From positions 124,001 to 188,000 of the forward strand of contig QQUA01000009.1 in assembly GCA_008501825.1 (NCBI GenBank): DNA of 64,000 nucleotides. The letters run 5' to 3'. The notes under the pieces were generated by a model. It was not told the origin of the DNA and ran no database searches. It worked only from the letters and a program-made list of their open reading frames with translations. A program made the position numbers and the translations under genes. The DNA comes from Planctomycetota bacterium (lineage in GTDB: Bacteria; Planctomycetota; UBA1135). The first letter of the stretch is position 1; each line of letters begins with the position of its first letter. Shown piece by piece: positions 1-9,316 of the stretch.

Positions 1-2950
1 CGGTCCAACCGCGGAAATCTTCCGGAAAACGACTTTCCTCTTGTTCCATAATCGGCCGACTGCGATCCTCTTCGATCGTACACAACATGATGCTGACGTT
101 TTCTCTAGGCCGGAGAAAGCGGGGAGGTTTGCGAGTGTATTGATAGGCCAAAGTGGAAATGATTCGGTCCGGAAAAGTTTCGGCCACAGCGTTCACGAAC
201 TGCAAGGTCTCTGCCATGGCGCTTCCCTCCCGGCGCAAGAGGGCTTGAGCCTCAGGGCATTGGCAATGCTCGTAATTGTCTTCCTGGCTAACCGAAATGT
301 AGCGCACCTCTGGATGTTGTCGGAGCATCGCCGAAATGGCCTCGATCGTCCGTCTCAACACTTCGGGATTGGTCAAACAGAGTTGCGAGGCTCGGCGCTC
401 GCCGCCGACTAGAGCGAAATATTCAGGATATTGTTCGAAATATTTCTCCGGCGGCACCCAGTCGAACATCGAGTGCACCCAATGGGGAGCCCAAAGTCGT
501 CCGACTTCTTCTTGAATCCGGTCCAGCTTGTGCCATTGGCGATATGCAGGATCCAACGCCGGCCCGTAGTTGACGTGACGGAACCAAACCTTGGGAATTT
601 CCTGGCGATGAAAGTCGGCTGGAAGACTTATGTGAGTCAACTCCGGAATGGATTTCATCCCAGGAGCCCAATAGCGGCAGCCCCAATGCTCCAACAAACT
701 ACTGACAGCATAAGAAATGCCCTGTTGGCTGCCTCCAACTAGATAAAGATCTTCCCCCACCGTTTTCAACAGGAAACCATCCTCTTGCAGGGTTTCCAAT
801 TTCCAACCTTGCTGCTGGGCAGAATTCGAACGGCCGACGAAAATCCGCCTGGCTTCAGGACTTCGGCTTTCGAATACGATCGGCAGTTTGGCGCCGGTCA
901 TGCTTTCAACGTGCTCTTGCAGCATACGGGCGGCCTCTGATTCGATGGCAGGCGCTGAATCGGCCAACACAATGCTGTACAAACTTTCCCCCGCCTCCAC
1001 CAAGCTAATCGGTGGACGAAGCGGCTTAGGAGGCGGAGTTTGGTGAACTTGATTTTCGGTGACGAGCACCGCCTCACGGTCTTCCACATTTCCAAATGGG
1101 GTGGCCCAGAACTGATTGCCAGTCACCGCACTTCCCGCCGGCCGGCCAAAGTCGTGACTCAAATAATTTTGCAAACTGGGAAAGCGATCTTTCCACGGAC
1201 TCTCCGCCACCGGCATGGCGACCCATCGCCGGTGCAAGGTAGAAGTTTCCGGATCGGCAATGTGGGAAGCCATCCAGCCAACTCCTCGGGCGTCAAAGTG
1301 CAAGCCGAGCTTGCAGTCGACAAATTGATTGCCGCGTATGTTTAGATCCCGGCCGCCGCCGATCAGCATGCCCCAATGGCAATTTTGAATTAGGTTTCCT
1401 TCCACCGTGATCCCGCTGGCCATGTCGTCCAAATAGATCGCGTTTTGCCAGCGCCCTTTCGCGCCCGGCAAATCGTGAATGTAATTCTGAGCGATGCGAT
1501 TGCCGTGAAAGGTCCAATCCCGGCCACAGTAGATGGCTCCGCAGTCGCCGGTTTCCAAGAGGACCTCTGAAATCTCATTCCGCTCGATACGGTGGTCATT
1601 TCCGGAAAATATGATTCCCGAGTGAGGTCCTTGCCGAATCCGATTGCCGGCTACGATTTGCCCGACTCCAGAAATGCCGATGGCCGAACGGTAAGTGCGA
1701 AAAACCCGCCCGAAATCTTCTATGCGGTTCCATAGGACCTTGTTGTTCGCCGCTTCCAATCGCATTCGATTTCCTCCTGAAATCGCGATCGCCCCGGCGC
1801 CAAGAGCTTGGAAATCATTGTCGATGATGACGCAGGATCGACCCTGCACTCGAACGGAATAGTTTCCAATGTGGCGGAACTGGCATTGTTCGATGCGAAG
1901 CCCCTCCACCTTTTCCGCCACCACCGCCTGGCCTCGGCTTCCTTCAAATCGCAAGCCTCGCAGCAAAACTTCATCCACATCACGAAGACGCACCAGCGGC
2001 TCCGCCATCTCGGAAAAGTAAAGGGAATCCAGCGGTTCCGGAGGCCATAAATACAAGCACCGGCTTTGAACATCCAATGCAAATTCTCCCGGAGCATCCA
2101 ACTCTTCCAAAAGGTGGCACAAATAAAACCGCCCTCCCTTCTTGAGCCCATAACGATGAGGCAAGCCGAGGGAAATCGATTTGTCTTCCGAATCGATGGA
2201 AGCCACCGGCAGAAGTTCCTCCGCCCAATCCCAATGCCAATAACCCAAGGCCCAAGCCTGCTCCACTTGAGCCCAATGAGCCATCCGCGGGTGATCGAAT
2301 CGAAACCGTCCTCCGCGAGGCGGGCCTTGCTCTCTTTGATCGGCCGGAATGTCTTCCGCCCGGTTTCGCGGAATGGAACCGGGATCCAGCACTTCCGAAA
2401 TTTCGACGAAGCCCTGATTCGGCCACCGGGCCGGAATCAAAGCCTGGCCGTTGGCCAAGATTTGCACGCTCACCGGGCGAGTTGGACGGCCCATGCCTCG
2501 CGCTTCCGGTTCGGCGATTCTTAATCCCTCTGGCCATCGAAAGCAACGGACCGCTTTTCTAGCCGCATCATCCGGTAAGCGTCGCAAGACTTGAGGATCT
2601 TCGACCGGTTGCAACTCCGGTGCCTCGATCCAAGTCCCACCCATCAAGATCGGCTTGGCTCCGGGAGCAGCCACGATTTGCAATCCCCGGTCCTGGGGTC
2701 CAAGCTCGAAACTCCTGTGAAGGAAGTAACGCCCCGGCAACAGCACGATGCGAGCCGGCGATTTCCCGGTCGCTTGGCCCAGTCGCTGGGCGCGCAGTCG
2801 ATCTCGAGCCGCTTCCAGGGAGGCCAACGGCCTTTCCACGCTTCCGTCTCCTTCGGGGGAAGCACCGGGGGCAACATAGCAATCCAAATTTTGCTCGTCC
2901 TGCCACCCGAGCAACAAGACCGTCAGGCAAGCGGCGGCGCCAAGGATCAT
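1..2950 (-). CDS. Exported parallel beta-helix protein fused to a DUF4838 domain (3' end beyond window)
   Basis: An open frame runs on the minus strand from ATG at 2950 to the window edge without a stop (983 codons visible). It opens with a hydrophobic signal-like segment (MILGAAACLTVLLLG). Residues about 20-330 resemble the N-terminal part of large beta-helix proteins, and about 330-640 carry repeated N-x-I/F-x-x-N/C turns typical of right-handed parallel beta-helices (Beta_helix/GH141-like). From about 647 the sequence changes to an alpha-glucuronidase-N-like fold (IVLADSAPAIESEAARML, then GGSQQGISYAVSSLLE). From about 820 it matches DUF4838 (SQEDNYEHCQCPEAQALL). These families act on extracellular polysaccharides, so a secreted glycan-active enzyme is inferred; no catalytic residue can be assigned. 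Its N-terminal half is a paralogue of the protein at 22493-24325. The fusion of the two domain types is unusual. Confidence 0.8.
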   Translation of the reverse strand, partial: MILGAAACLTVLLLGWQDEQNLDCYVAPGASPEGDGSVERPLASLEAARDRLRAQRLGQATGKSPARIVLLPGRYFLHRSFELGPQDRGLQIVAAPGAKPILMGGTWIEAPELQPVEDPQVLRRLPDDAARKAVRCFRWPEGLRIAEPEARGMGRPTRPVSVQILANGQALIPARWPNQGFVEISEVLDPGSIPRNRAEDIPADQREQGPPRGGRFRFDHPRMAHWAQVEQAWALGYWHWDWAEELLPVASIDSEDKSISLGLPHRYGLKKGGRFYLCHLLEELDAPGEFALDVQSRCLYLWPPEPLDSLYFSEMAEPLVRLRDVDEVLLRGLRFEGSRGQAVVAEKVEGLRIEQCQFRHIGNYSVRVQGRSCVIIDNDFQALGAGAIAISGGNRMRLEAANNKVLWNRIEDFGRVFRTYRSAIGISGVGQIVAGNRIRQGPHSGIIFSGNDHRIERNEISEVLLETGDCGAIYCGRDWTFHGNRIAQNYIHDLPGAKGRWQNAIYLDDMASGITVEGNLIQNCHWGMLIGGGRDLNIRGNQFVDCKLGLHFDARGVGWMASHIADPETSTLHRRWVAMPVAESPWKDRFPSLQNYLSHDFGRPAGSAVTGNQFWATPFGNVEDREAVLVTENQVHQTPPPKPLRPPISLVEAGESLYSIVLADSAPAIESEAARMLQEHVESMTGAKLPIVFESRSPEARRIFVGRSNSAQQQGWKLETLQEDGFLLKTVGEDLYLVGGSQQGISYAVSSLLEHWGCRYWAPGMKSIPELTHISLPADFHRQEIPKVWFRHVNYGPALDPAYRQWHKLDRIQEEVGRLWAPHWVHSMFDWVPPEKYFEQYPEYFALVGGERRASQLCLTNPEVLRRTIEAISAMLRQHPEVRYISVSQEDNYEHCQCPEAQALLRREGSAMAETLQFVNAVAETFPDRIISTLAYQYTRKPPRFLRPRENVSIMLCTIEEDRSRPIMEQEESRFPEDFRGWT

Positions 2951-3020
2951 GGGCGGATTCTAGGCGTTTTGGCCAGATTTCGTTGAACCGAGACCGGATT
3001 CTTGCGTATGTTGCTATGTC

Positions 3021-3152
3021 ATGAGAAATAGGCGCCGGCGCATGTTGGAACCGCCTTTAGGCCTGACTTTCCTTCAGCAAATAACGACCGTGGTTGGCAT
3101 TGGAGTTATGTTGCTGTTGATCTTGGCCTTGGTGTTCATGGATTGGAGTTGA
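3021..3152 (+). CDS. Possible small single-pass membrane protein (43 aa)
   Basis: A short ATG frame encodes a basic N-terminus (MRNRRRRMLEPP) followed by one strongly hydrophobic stretch (VVGIGVMLLLILALVFM) and a short WS tail. This is the layout of a small inner-membrane protein. It is divergent from the beta-helix gene ending at 2950 and its last 17 bases overlap the end of the convergent kinase gene. No clear Shine-Dalgarno sequence is visible. No family is recognised, and the call rests on composition alone. Confidence 0.35.
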   Translation: MRNRRRRMLEPPLGLTFLQQITTVVGIGVMLLLILALVFMDWS

Positions 3153-3918
3153 GGCTTGCCTCCTGCCGGAGGCGCTCCCGCTCAAGTCGTTGCTCGAGCT
3201 TGACTTTCCAACGCCCGGGCAAGGAAGGAGCCAAGTCCTGCAGCTTGCTCGCGATTTGCCCTTCTCCATAACCGGATTGAAAGGCGCTCCAAGCTTGATC
3301 ATCCAAACGACCTTGCCAGGGAAGGCACAAGCAAGCTTGATCCCAGCTCCGTTGCCACGAAGCCAGGGACTTGGGCCATCGGGCTTCCTGGGCGTCCAAC
3401 CAACACCATTGTTCTTCAGGAGTCCAAAGTAAGTTTCGGGCAAAGGGTTTGCGATACCAGCACCCGGCAGCATGGATCTGAGCCAAACTGGCACCTAAAA
3501 CCCGCCAAGCTGCTGGAGAAAGACGGCTATTTCGATTCAAGAGAGTTTCCAAAGTCTCTCCTGGTTGAAAAGCCGTCAAGATCCAGCCGTCTTGTACGTC
3601 ACCCAAAAGGCCACGCAGGGTGCTCCAAGCCAGCACCCCAACCGTGATGACGCCGTGGGCGGATAAAGCCAGCAGGTTGCGGGCTTCGGATTCCGGTTTG
3701 GACGGTCCAAGCCAGCCATGGCGATGGGCGGCCAAAAGCCTGCGGTGCCAGTGAGGATGGACGTATCGTTTTAAAACCGCCTGGCGATCATCCGGCAACT
3801 GCCAAAGGTCCACCTGGACCGTCGGACGATCCACCCACCGAGTCAAGGGTTTTCCATCGGGCCAATGCTCCCGCATTGGAATCGGCGGATCAGCCCGAAA
3901 CCGGTAGCTCCAGCCCAT
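3136..3918 (-). CDS. Kdo/WaaP-type lipopolysaccharide kinase family protein
   Basis: A 260-residue protein with the layout of the small Kdo/WaaP/InaA kinase-like fold. An N-terminal beta-lobe contains AVLKRY, whose Lys could bind ATP. It is followed by SEARNLLALSAHGV (a helix-C equivalent), a hinge-like GWILTAFQPGETLETLL, and a C-lobe with LAQIHAAGCWYRKPFARNLL, where the family has its H-x-D-x-x-x-x-N catalytic loop. Here the expected Asp is not obvious (GCWYRKPFARN), so activity is uncertain. The start overlaps the upstream methyltransferase by 29 bases, indicating translational coupling. It is the last gene of a four-gene operon. A role in phosphorylating an LPS sugar or a small product of the operon is inference. 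Confidence 0.6.
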   Translation of the reverse strand: MGWSYRFRADPPIPMREHWPDGKPLTRWVDRPTVQVDLWQLPDDRQAVLKRYVHPHWHRRLLAAHRHGWLGPSKPESEARNLLALSAHGVITVGVLAWSTLRGLLGDVQDGWILTAFQPGETLETLLNRNSRLSPAAWRVLGASLAQIHAAGCWYRKPFARNLLWTPEEQWCWLDAQEARWPKSLASWQRSWDQACLCLPWQGRLDDQAWSAFQSGYGEGQIASKLQDLAPSLPGRWKVKLEQRLERERLRQEASLNSNP

Positions 3919-4576
3919 CGGTCTTGGAGTTCGGAGAGCCGGCTTTTTCCAACAGGACCACCACTTGCTCGCTTATTCCTCGAGCGACGAAGCGCCGCCG
4001 CGCCACCTGCCAGCCACTTTGTTTACATTCCGACTCGAATTGGCGGCGGGAAATGGGGAAACGAGCTCGCTTGCGGCCTAAGAGACGGTGGCGCCAAGCT
4101 TGCAAGTTTCGATCTTCGAAGTAACTCAAGATGGCCCAACGCCGGCTGCATCGAGCGAATTCCTGCAGCATCCCCAGGCGCGAAGGAGACTCTGGAAAAT
4201 GGTGATAGAGCCGAAAACTAAACACCAGGTCTACCGCTCCATCGGCTACCGGCACCGCTTGGGCCGACCCTTGGAATAAAAAGTCAAAACCGCTACCGGC
4301 GGCTTGGTGCAGCATGGCGGCGGAAAGGTCGCCACCAGCTAATCGAGAAGTTCCAGCAGCCAATAAGGGCTGAAAGCGACCGGCCCCACAGGGGATATCC
4401 AAAACCCTTTGTAAAGGCCCGATGCGTTTTAAAAAGGACTGAACGATCGCCCACTCTTTGCGATGGGTTCGGCGGGCTTGAACTCCCTTCTGCCATCTCG
4501 TTTGAGCGTAGTGTTGCGCCACTTGCGGCTGGTCATAAGCCTGGCGCAATCGTTGATCTTCCCTACCAGATGCCAT
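3890..4576 (-). CDS. Class I SAM-dependent methyltransferase
   Basis: A 228-residue protein with the classical Rossmann methyltransferase order: motif I VLDIPCGAGRF (about residues 58-68), an acidic strand-2 end (GGDLSAAML), VPVADGAVDLVFSFRLYHHF as the motif III/IV region, and a C-terminal half resembling the Methyltransf_11/25 group. The substrate is unknown. It starts 24 bases after the radical SAM gene stop and overlaps the following kinase gene, so the four genes are probably one transcript. Confidence 0.8.
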   Translation of the reverse strand: MASGREDQRLRQAYDQPQVAQHYAQTRWQKGVQARRTHRKEWAIVQSFLKRIGPLQRVLDIPCGAGRFQPLLAAGTSRLAGGDLSAAMLHQAAGSGFDFLFQGSAQAVPVADGAVDLVFSFRLYHHFPESPSRLGMLQEFARCSRRWAILSYFEDRNLQAWRHRLLGRKRARFPISRRQFESECKQSGWQVARRRFVARGISEQVVVLLEKAGSPNSKTDGLELPVSG

Positions 4577-4600
4577 GTTTGGTCGTCTCTCACCTAAAGC

Positions 4601-5842
4601 TTAAAGGAAGAAATCCCCCATATCGACTTCCTCCCCCAAAGCAGCTTCGAGATCCTCCTCTCCCGCCAACAAAGCCTCCAAGAAGTGATTCACCGGATGA
4701 TACAGACAAGTAACTTCTTTGCATTCTTCGCTGGCATCGAAGCTTTGCAAGATGGAAGCCGTGCCGCCGGCTCCAACCGCGCCGTCTCCTCCCCAAATCT
4801 CAATGCCGCCAAGGCGAGCTTTGCTGACGCCGCGATGAGCCGGGCAGTTAAAGGTTCCAAGTGGGCTCAGCACCTGGCGAAGTGCCTGCATGTGACATTG
4901 CTTCGGCTGGCGGGTGTAGTTTTGCCATTGCCCCTGGCAAAGTGCCTTCAAATTGGTGCTCTCGATGACTTTGAATTTGTCGTCGGCCAAGCTTCGAGCT
5001 CGTTGTAATTGGCCCTGCAATCGCTCCAATACCGATTCCATCGAATCGGAAGATTGGGAGGGATCCATCACCTCGGCGCCGTCCTCGGCCCGAGTTAAAA
5101 AAGGTTTCAGGGATATGTAATCAAATTGATGCTGCTTGGCCAGCGAAGCGGCCTGAGCGATTTCATCCAAATTTTCCACCAAGGCTTGATCTTCCCGGCG
5201 GGCACCTCGCCAAACGATGACGAAGGAAAAGCCAAGCGTCACCGCCGGGTTGGCCGATTTGATCGATTCGGCGGACCGGCAAATGGCCGGCAGGGTCACT
5301 TTGGCCGATTTCGGCTTGTGCATGGCGCGGAAAACGCTGTCAGACCCGGCATCCAAAGACAACCGGATCCAATCTCCTTCACTCAAAAGCGGGGCGGCTT
5401 CGGCAAGGCGATCGTTGCGGCTGCCGTTACTTACGACTGCTACTTGAAGTTTTCGCTGTTTGAGAAAGGCCACCATATCCAAAAAGCCCGGATAAAGAGT
5501 CGGTTCACCCCCTCCAATCAAGATGACGCTGCGCAAACCGCGCCGGATCAATTGCTCCAAACTACTTTTCAGGATCGATTCCTGATGCCGGATTGGGCTG
5601 TTGAGGGAATCCCAATCGATGCAATGGTCGCAGGCGTAGTTGCACGCCGTCGTCAGGTCCAAATTGATGGAAAGAGGTCCGATATCCGGAAATGGCGGAG
5701 TCGGCTTGCCCTGGTTCCGGGCGGAACGAGCCTCCTTTTGCCATTGCAGGTAACGAAGGACCGTTTCTCGGAAACCGCTTTGCCGGAGTTTCGCCGCGAA
5801 ATCGTGAAATGGATGGCTTTGGGCTTGCAGCTCAGCTTCCAT
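4601..5842 (-). CDS. Radical SAM enzyme with Cys-rich C-terminal region
   Basis: A 413-residue protein. The radical SAM cluster motif CNYACDHC is at Cys67, Cys71 and Cys74, followed by the SAM-binding GGGEPTLYPGF (about 110-120) and VVSNGSRND. The C-terminal third has further cysteines (CQGQW, KQCHMQ, FNCPAHRG, EECKEVTCLYHP) spaced like a SPASM/twitch auxiliary-cluster region. This would put it among enzymes that modify peptides or small molecules. No short precursor peptide gene is visible next to it. The ATG at 5842 overlaps the end of the upstream oxidoreductase by 11 bases. The reaction is not predictable from sequence alone. Confidence 0.82.
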   Translation of the reverse strand: MEAELQAQSHPFHDFAAKLRQSGFRETVLRYLQWQKEARSARNQGKPTPPFPDIGPLSINLDLTTACNYACDHCIDWDSLNSPIRHQESILKSSLEQLIRRGLRSVILIGGGEPTLYPGFLDMVAFLKQRKLQVAVVSNGSRNDRLAEAAPLLSEGDWIRLSLDAGSDSVFRAMHKPKSAKVTLPAICRSAESIKSANPAVTLGFSFVIVWRGARREDQALVENLDEIAQAASLAKQHQFDYISLKPFLTRAEDGAEVMDPSQSSDSMESVLERLQGQLQRARSLADDKFKVIESTNLKALCQGQWQNYTRQPKQCHMQALRQVLSPLGTFNCPAHRGVSKARLGGIEIWGGDGAVGAGGTASILQSFDASEECKEVTCLYHPVNHFLEALLAGEEDLEAALGEEVDMGDFFL

Positions 5843-6833
5843 GGGCGGCTAACAGCTTTGCCAACAAGCGCTGCCGGCGCAGCAGGGCGACGTCAGGTTG
5901 CAGGATTCGGCCTCGACTCTCTTTCAAGCGGCGGAAGAAGTGCGCGATCAGCATTTTGGTGGGATCGCCGGATTCTACTTCCCGCTTCGGATCGGCGGGA
6001 TCCTGAAAGAAAATTCGATAGCCCGGTTCCCGAACGACCCGCCGGCACTGGAAGCCATCCAAGGAAAAGCCGGCCGGCCGCGGATATTCCTCGGTCTGCC
6101 TTAAGTCGACCTGAAGCTCAAGTTGCCGGCTCCCGGCAAGGTAGCGAGCTTGAAGTCGGAGGCCGCCGGCCAGGGATTGATAACGAATTTCGGTGAAATC
6201 CCCACGCCCCGGGGCCACCTCCTGAAGCAGGCTCAAGGGATGGGAAAGGCTTTCCAGCCATGCCACCCGGCCGGCCGCAGCCGGCGCCATTTCCATTTTC
6301 AGGCATTGGACGGCAGCCAAATCGACCTCCGGATGAAGTTGCCGGAAAGCTTTCAGGGTGAACGGCCATTGGCAACTCTCACTCAGCAGTAAACCGGCCC
6401 CGGCAAAGGCCAAAGCGAATCCGGACAGGCCTTCCACTTGCTGCTGCCATCCAGTTGAATCCAATTGAGGATCGGCCACCAGCGGCTTTTCACACAAGGC
6501 CGAAAGCCCAGCTTGCAAGCTCCAATCGAGCCAGGCTTGGTGACTGCCTGAAGGGGTAGCGATGAAGACGGCATCCAACCCGGCGCCGGCAAGATCGGTG
6601 GCTGCCGCCGTGCCCCGGGTCCGCAACCCTCGCCCGGCCAACCAAGCTTCGGCTTCTGCTGCGGAACGCTGGTTGGTGGTCAACACCCACGGCACCTCGG
6701 CGCCTAGGGAAGCAGCATGAAGGGCCATGAACGGTCCGGTCCCTTCTCGAACTCGCCGGGCCCCGATCACCCCGATGCGAAGCCTGGGTCGATGAGATGG
6801 CTCAGGGCGGACATCCTCCTTAAAACCAGTCAC
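5832..6833 (-). CDS. Gfo/Idh/MocA-family NAD(P)-dependent oxidoreductase
   Basis: A 333-residue protein with the N-terminal dinucleotide-binding strand RIGVIGARRVREG, the mid-domain AVFIATPSGSHQAWL and the family's signature ALCEKPLVADP (EKP, about residues 120-122). The C-terminal half corresponds to the alpha/beta substrate domain but is diverged. Family members oxidise or reduce sugar or cyclitol hydroxyls. It appears to start at GTG 6833, since AAGGAGG lies inside the first codons and no ATG in frame precedes the Rossmann motif. It is first in the four-gene operon running to 3136. Confidence 0.8.
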   Translation of the reverse strand: MTGFKEDVRPEPSHRPRLRIGVIGARRVREGTGPFMALHAASLGAEVPWVLTTNQRSAAEAEAWLAGRGLRTRGTAAATDLAGAGLDAVFIATPSGSHQAWLDWSLQAGLSALCEKPLVADPQLDSTGWQQQVEGLSGFALAFAGAGLLLSESCQWPFTLKAFRQLHPEVDLAAVQCLKMEMAPAAAGRVAWLESLSHPLSLLQEVAPGRGDFTEIRYQSLAGGLRLQARYLAGSRQLELQVDLRQTEEYPRPAGFSLDGFQCRRVVREPGYRIFFQDPADPKREVESGDPTKMLIAHFFRRLKESRGRILQPDVALLRRQRLLAKLLAAHGS

Positions 6834-6893
6834 AACTTACTCATCCTAGTTGCGCGCCCTCCAAGTGAGTTGGATTCCTGATTCAACGGCCGG

Positions 6894-8330
6894 TCAATGG
6901 GTGCTCTTCATCGATTCTCGCTTCGCTCCAGGGCAAATCAAGGCAACTCCGACAAAAGCGAAGAAGGCAAGGAGAATTCCGAAAAAGGCGGGATCCAATT
7001 TTCCGGGAAGCTCCCAATGAAAGCTTATTGCGGCTAAAGTAAAGCCGCCGCCCGCAACCATTGAAGTAACAGCTGCCTTTCCATCACCGCGCTTGGAATA
7101 AAAGACTCCAATCGTTGGAACCAGCAAGCCGGATACCATGAAAGCGTAGGCATGAAGGATAGCATCCAAGACAGTTTGAAATCTCATGGCAAGGAGAACC
7201 GCTGCCAGGCCTACGAGTCCAGTCACGAACTGAGAAAGCCGGATTTGAATTTTATCTTCACTCGCCCAGGGAAGGAGTTTTGAAATCAAATCCCCTACCA
7301 AATTGCCGGACGAGGCCATGAGACAGCTGTCAGCCGTCGACATGATGGCCGAAAAATATGCAGCGATCACCAAGCCGGCAATCCCGGCCGGCAGGACTTC
7401 TGCAATCAATAACGGCAAGCCCATTTCAGCTTCAACGGATGGGAATAGAACCCTGGCGGCCATGCCCAAGAGGACGCCGGCAAAAGCCATAAGCGGCCAC
7501 TCCAGCAACCCGGCGAAAAACCAAGCCTTTCGAGCGGTTTCAACATCTTTACACGCGTAAATCCTCTGATACAACGTCATTCCGATAAACCAAATCGGAA
7601 CAATGGTTACGCTCCAATTCACGAGCTGCACCGGAGAGATTTCCAATAAATCAAAGTGATTCCTAGGAAGAGTCTCTCGCATTCCGCTCCAGCCACCGAC
7701 CGCGTGAAGGGCCGCCGGCAAGGCGAAGAAAAGAAGTCCTACCAATAGAATTAACCACTGCACGGAATCAGTATAGATCACAGCTTTCAACCCGCCGAAG
7801 ACCGTATACGCAATCGTAATTACGGCAATCATCAAAAGAGCGAAAGTCATCGAGCTTAAACCAAAAGGAGCCGTTGAAAAAACCGTCACCGAAGCCAATT
7901 TTGCTCCAGCAAGAATCTGCCCGCCGGTAAAACCGAGATATCCGATCCCTGAAATGGCGGCAGCGAACAACGCAGTTCCTTTCCCATAGCGCCAGCGAAG
8001 CAGGTCGGGATAAGTCAACATGGATATTTGCGAATCCAAGCGCTTCACTCGCGGAATAAAAATCACTGCACTTAGCCAAGCCCCGAGCAAGCCGGTAAAT
8101 AGCAACCAGCTCCCGGCAAGTCCCATACTGAAGCCCAAGCCCCCAAGGCCAATAGAGAATCCTCCACCCACATCCGTGGCCACGACGGACATTCCGACAT
8201 GTCCCCATCCCAGTGCGCGACCGCCTACGTAATAATCATCTAGATTCTTATTGCGCAAGAAATGATAAATCCCGACGGACAATACTCCCGCCATGTAGAT
8301 GGCAAAAATAATGTAATCTAGAGGTGCCAC
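6894..8330 (-). CDS. Sodium:solute symporter (SSS family)
   Basis: A 478-residue, strongly hydrophobic protein with about 13 predicted membrane helices. Family features include DYYVGGRALGWG near residue 32, SVVATDVGGGFSIG (helix 1 unwound region), a GGLKAVIYTDSVQW segment and AYFSAIMSTADSCLMA, where the Ser-Thr pair of the Na+ site lies. The GTG start follows the ablB stop by four bases, so it is translated with the beta-lysine genes. Uptake of lysine or of a compatible solute would fit the operon, but the substrate is inference. Confidence 0.85.
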   Translation of the reverse strand: MAPLDYIIFAIYMAGVLSVGIYHFLRNKNLDDYYVGGRALGWGHVGMSVVATDVGGGFSIGLGGLGFSMGLAGSWLLFTGLLGAWLSAVIFIPRVKRLDSQISMLTYPDLLRWRYGKGTALFAAAISGIGYLGFTGGQILAGAKLASVTVFSTAPFGLSSMTFALLMIAVITIAYTVFGGLKAVIYTDSVQWLILLVGLLFFALPAALHAVGGWSGMRETLPRNHFDLLEISPVQLVNWSVTIVPIWFIGMTLYQRIYACKDVETARKAWFFAGLLEWPLMAFAGVLLGMAARVLFPSVEAEMGLPLLIAEVLPAGIAGLVIAAYFSAIMSTADSCLMASSGNLVGDLISKLLPWASEDKIQIRLSQFVTGLVGLAAVLLAMRFQTVLDAILHAYAFMVSGLLVPTIGVFYSKRGDGKAAVTSMVAGGGFTLAAISFHWELPGKLDPAFFGILLAFFAFVGVALICPGAKRESMKSTH

Positions 8331-8334
8331 AGTA

Positions 8335-9300
8335 TCAATTACTGGGTTTGAGGTTCAATTCAAGGGCAGCCCCAGGTCCCCGGTAAGGCTTTTGGCACCA
8401 AATATTCATAGATTCCCACCCAGTCGGCATTCGACAATTGTTACGCAACCGTCCGGAAAAATTCCAACCCAGTTTCGAGAAAGTACAATTCATTCCTATC
8501 TCATCCGCTCTTGCCAGCGTATAAAGATCGGCAATGCCAATATCATGAATCAGATCCCTTTGAATCTCTCGCAACAAGGCGGCCATTAGTCCTTTGCCAC
8601 GATACGGGGGAAGTGTCACGCAATCAGTCAGTTCGGCGCAACCATTCGAGGAATCGATTTCCGCGGAAGCCAAGGCAACCAATTCTTTATTCTCATTAAA
8701 GACTAAGCGAAAATGGTGGCTTCCGTCCGCCAACCTTGCCCTAGTGAATTCTTCATCTAAGGGTATGGGATAATCATTAAAAACACGCCCCAATACCGAA
8801 GAAATCTCGGCGGAATCTCGAGGCAGCCCGATTCTGCTACTCAGCGATTGTGGCAATTTCGCAGCGGAAGGCGCTTTACTCATCGCTAGCTCCACAATGC
8901 GCTCATGCTCTTCTTCGAGAGGATTTTGCTTTCTCGATGCATCACCGTACGCCGCCCAAAACCAAAGATCGCCGCCATCGCCAAAATATTCTGGAATTCC
9001 CCCTTCGTAATGGAATCCGCATTCCTGCCATTCATACTCGTTTCCCGATTTCGCATAAACAATAAGCTTGGAATAGAACTCTGGGTATTTCCCAAGTCCT
9101 TCCAACCACACTTGAGCTTTCGTGTTGCTCAATATCTCCGCAGAAATTCCACTCAGCTTCAGCCTTCGATTGTAGGGGTCAAAAATTAAGCCGCATTTGC
9201 GGCCCTTGGCATACATCCACTCGCAGGAAAGGGAATTGACTCCGCGGCATGGCCCCTTACCAAACAGACTTTCCAATTCCGACAAGGCTTCAGCAAGCAC
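8335..9300 (-). CDS. ablB: Putative beta-lysine N6-acetyltransferase
   Basis: A 321-residue protein. The C-terminal half is a GNAT domain with acetyl-CoA loop TLPPYRGKGLMAALLREI (Q/RxxGxG/A type, here YRGKGL) and the family ending TFSKLGWNFSGRLRNNC. Length, the N-terminal half and the position next to a lysine 2,3-aminomutase match AblB, which acetylates beta-lysine to the compatible solute N-epsilon-acetyl-beta-lysine. A GTG start at 9300 is favoured by GAGGAAAA about nine bases upstream. It lies 16 bases after ablA and is followed by the SSS symporter. Confidence 0.85.
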   Translation of the reverse strand: MLAEALSELESLFGKGPCRGVNSLSCEWMYAKGRKCGLIFDPYNRRLKLSGISAEILSNTKAQVWLEGLGKYPEFYSKLIVYAKSGNEYEWQECGFHYEGGIPEYFGDGGDLWFWAAYGDASRKQNPLEEEHERIVELAMSKAPSAAKLPQSLSSRIGLPRDSAEISSVLGRVFNDYPIPLDEEFTRARLADGSHHFRLVFNENKELVALASAEIDSSNGCAELTDCVTLPPYRGKGLMAALLREIQRDLIHDIGIADLYTLARADEIGMNCTFSKLGWNFSGRLRNNCRMPTGWESMNIWCQKPYRGPGAALELNLKPSN

Positions 9301-9316
9301 GAAGGTTTTCCTCGAA

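Noticed and set aside
5126..6196. A 356-codon open frame on the plus strand
   Set aside because: It runs opposite to the radical SAM and oxidoreductase genes, whose family motifs are unmistakable. The plus-strand product has no recognisable motif and a composition typical of an antisense frame.
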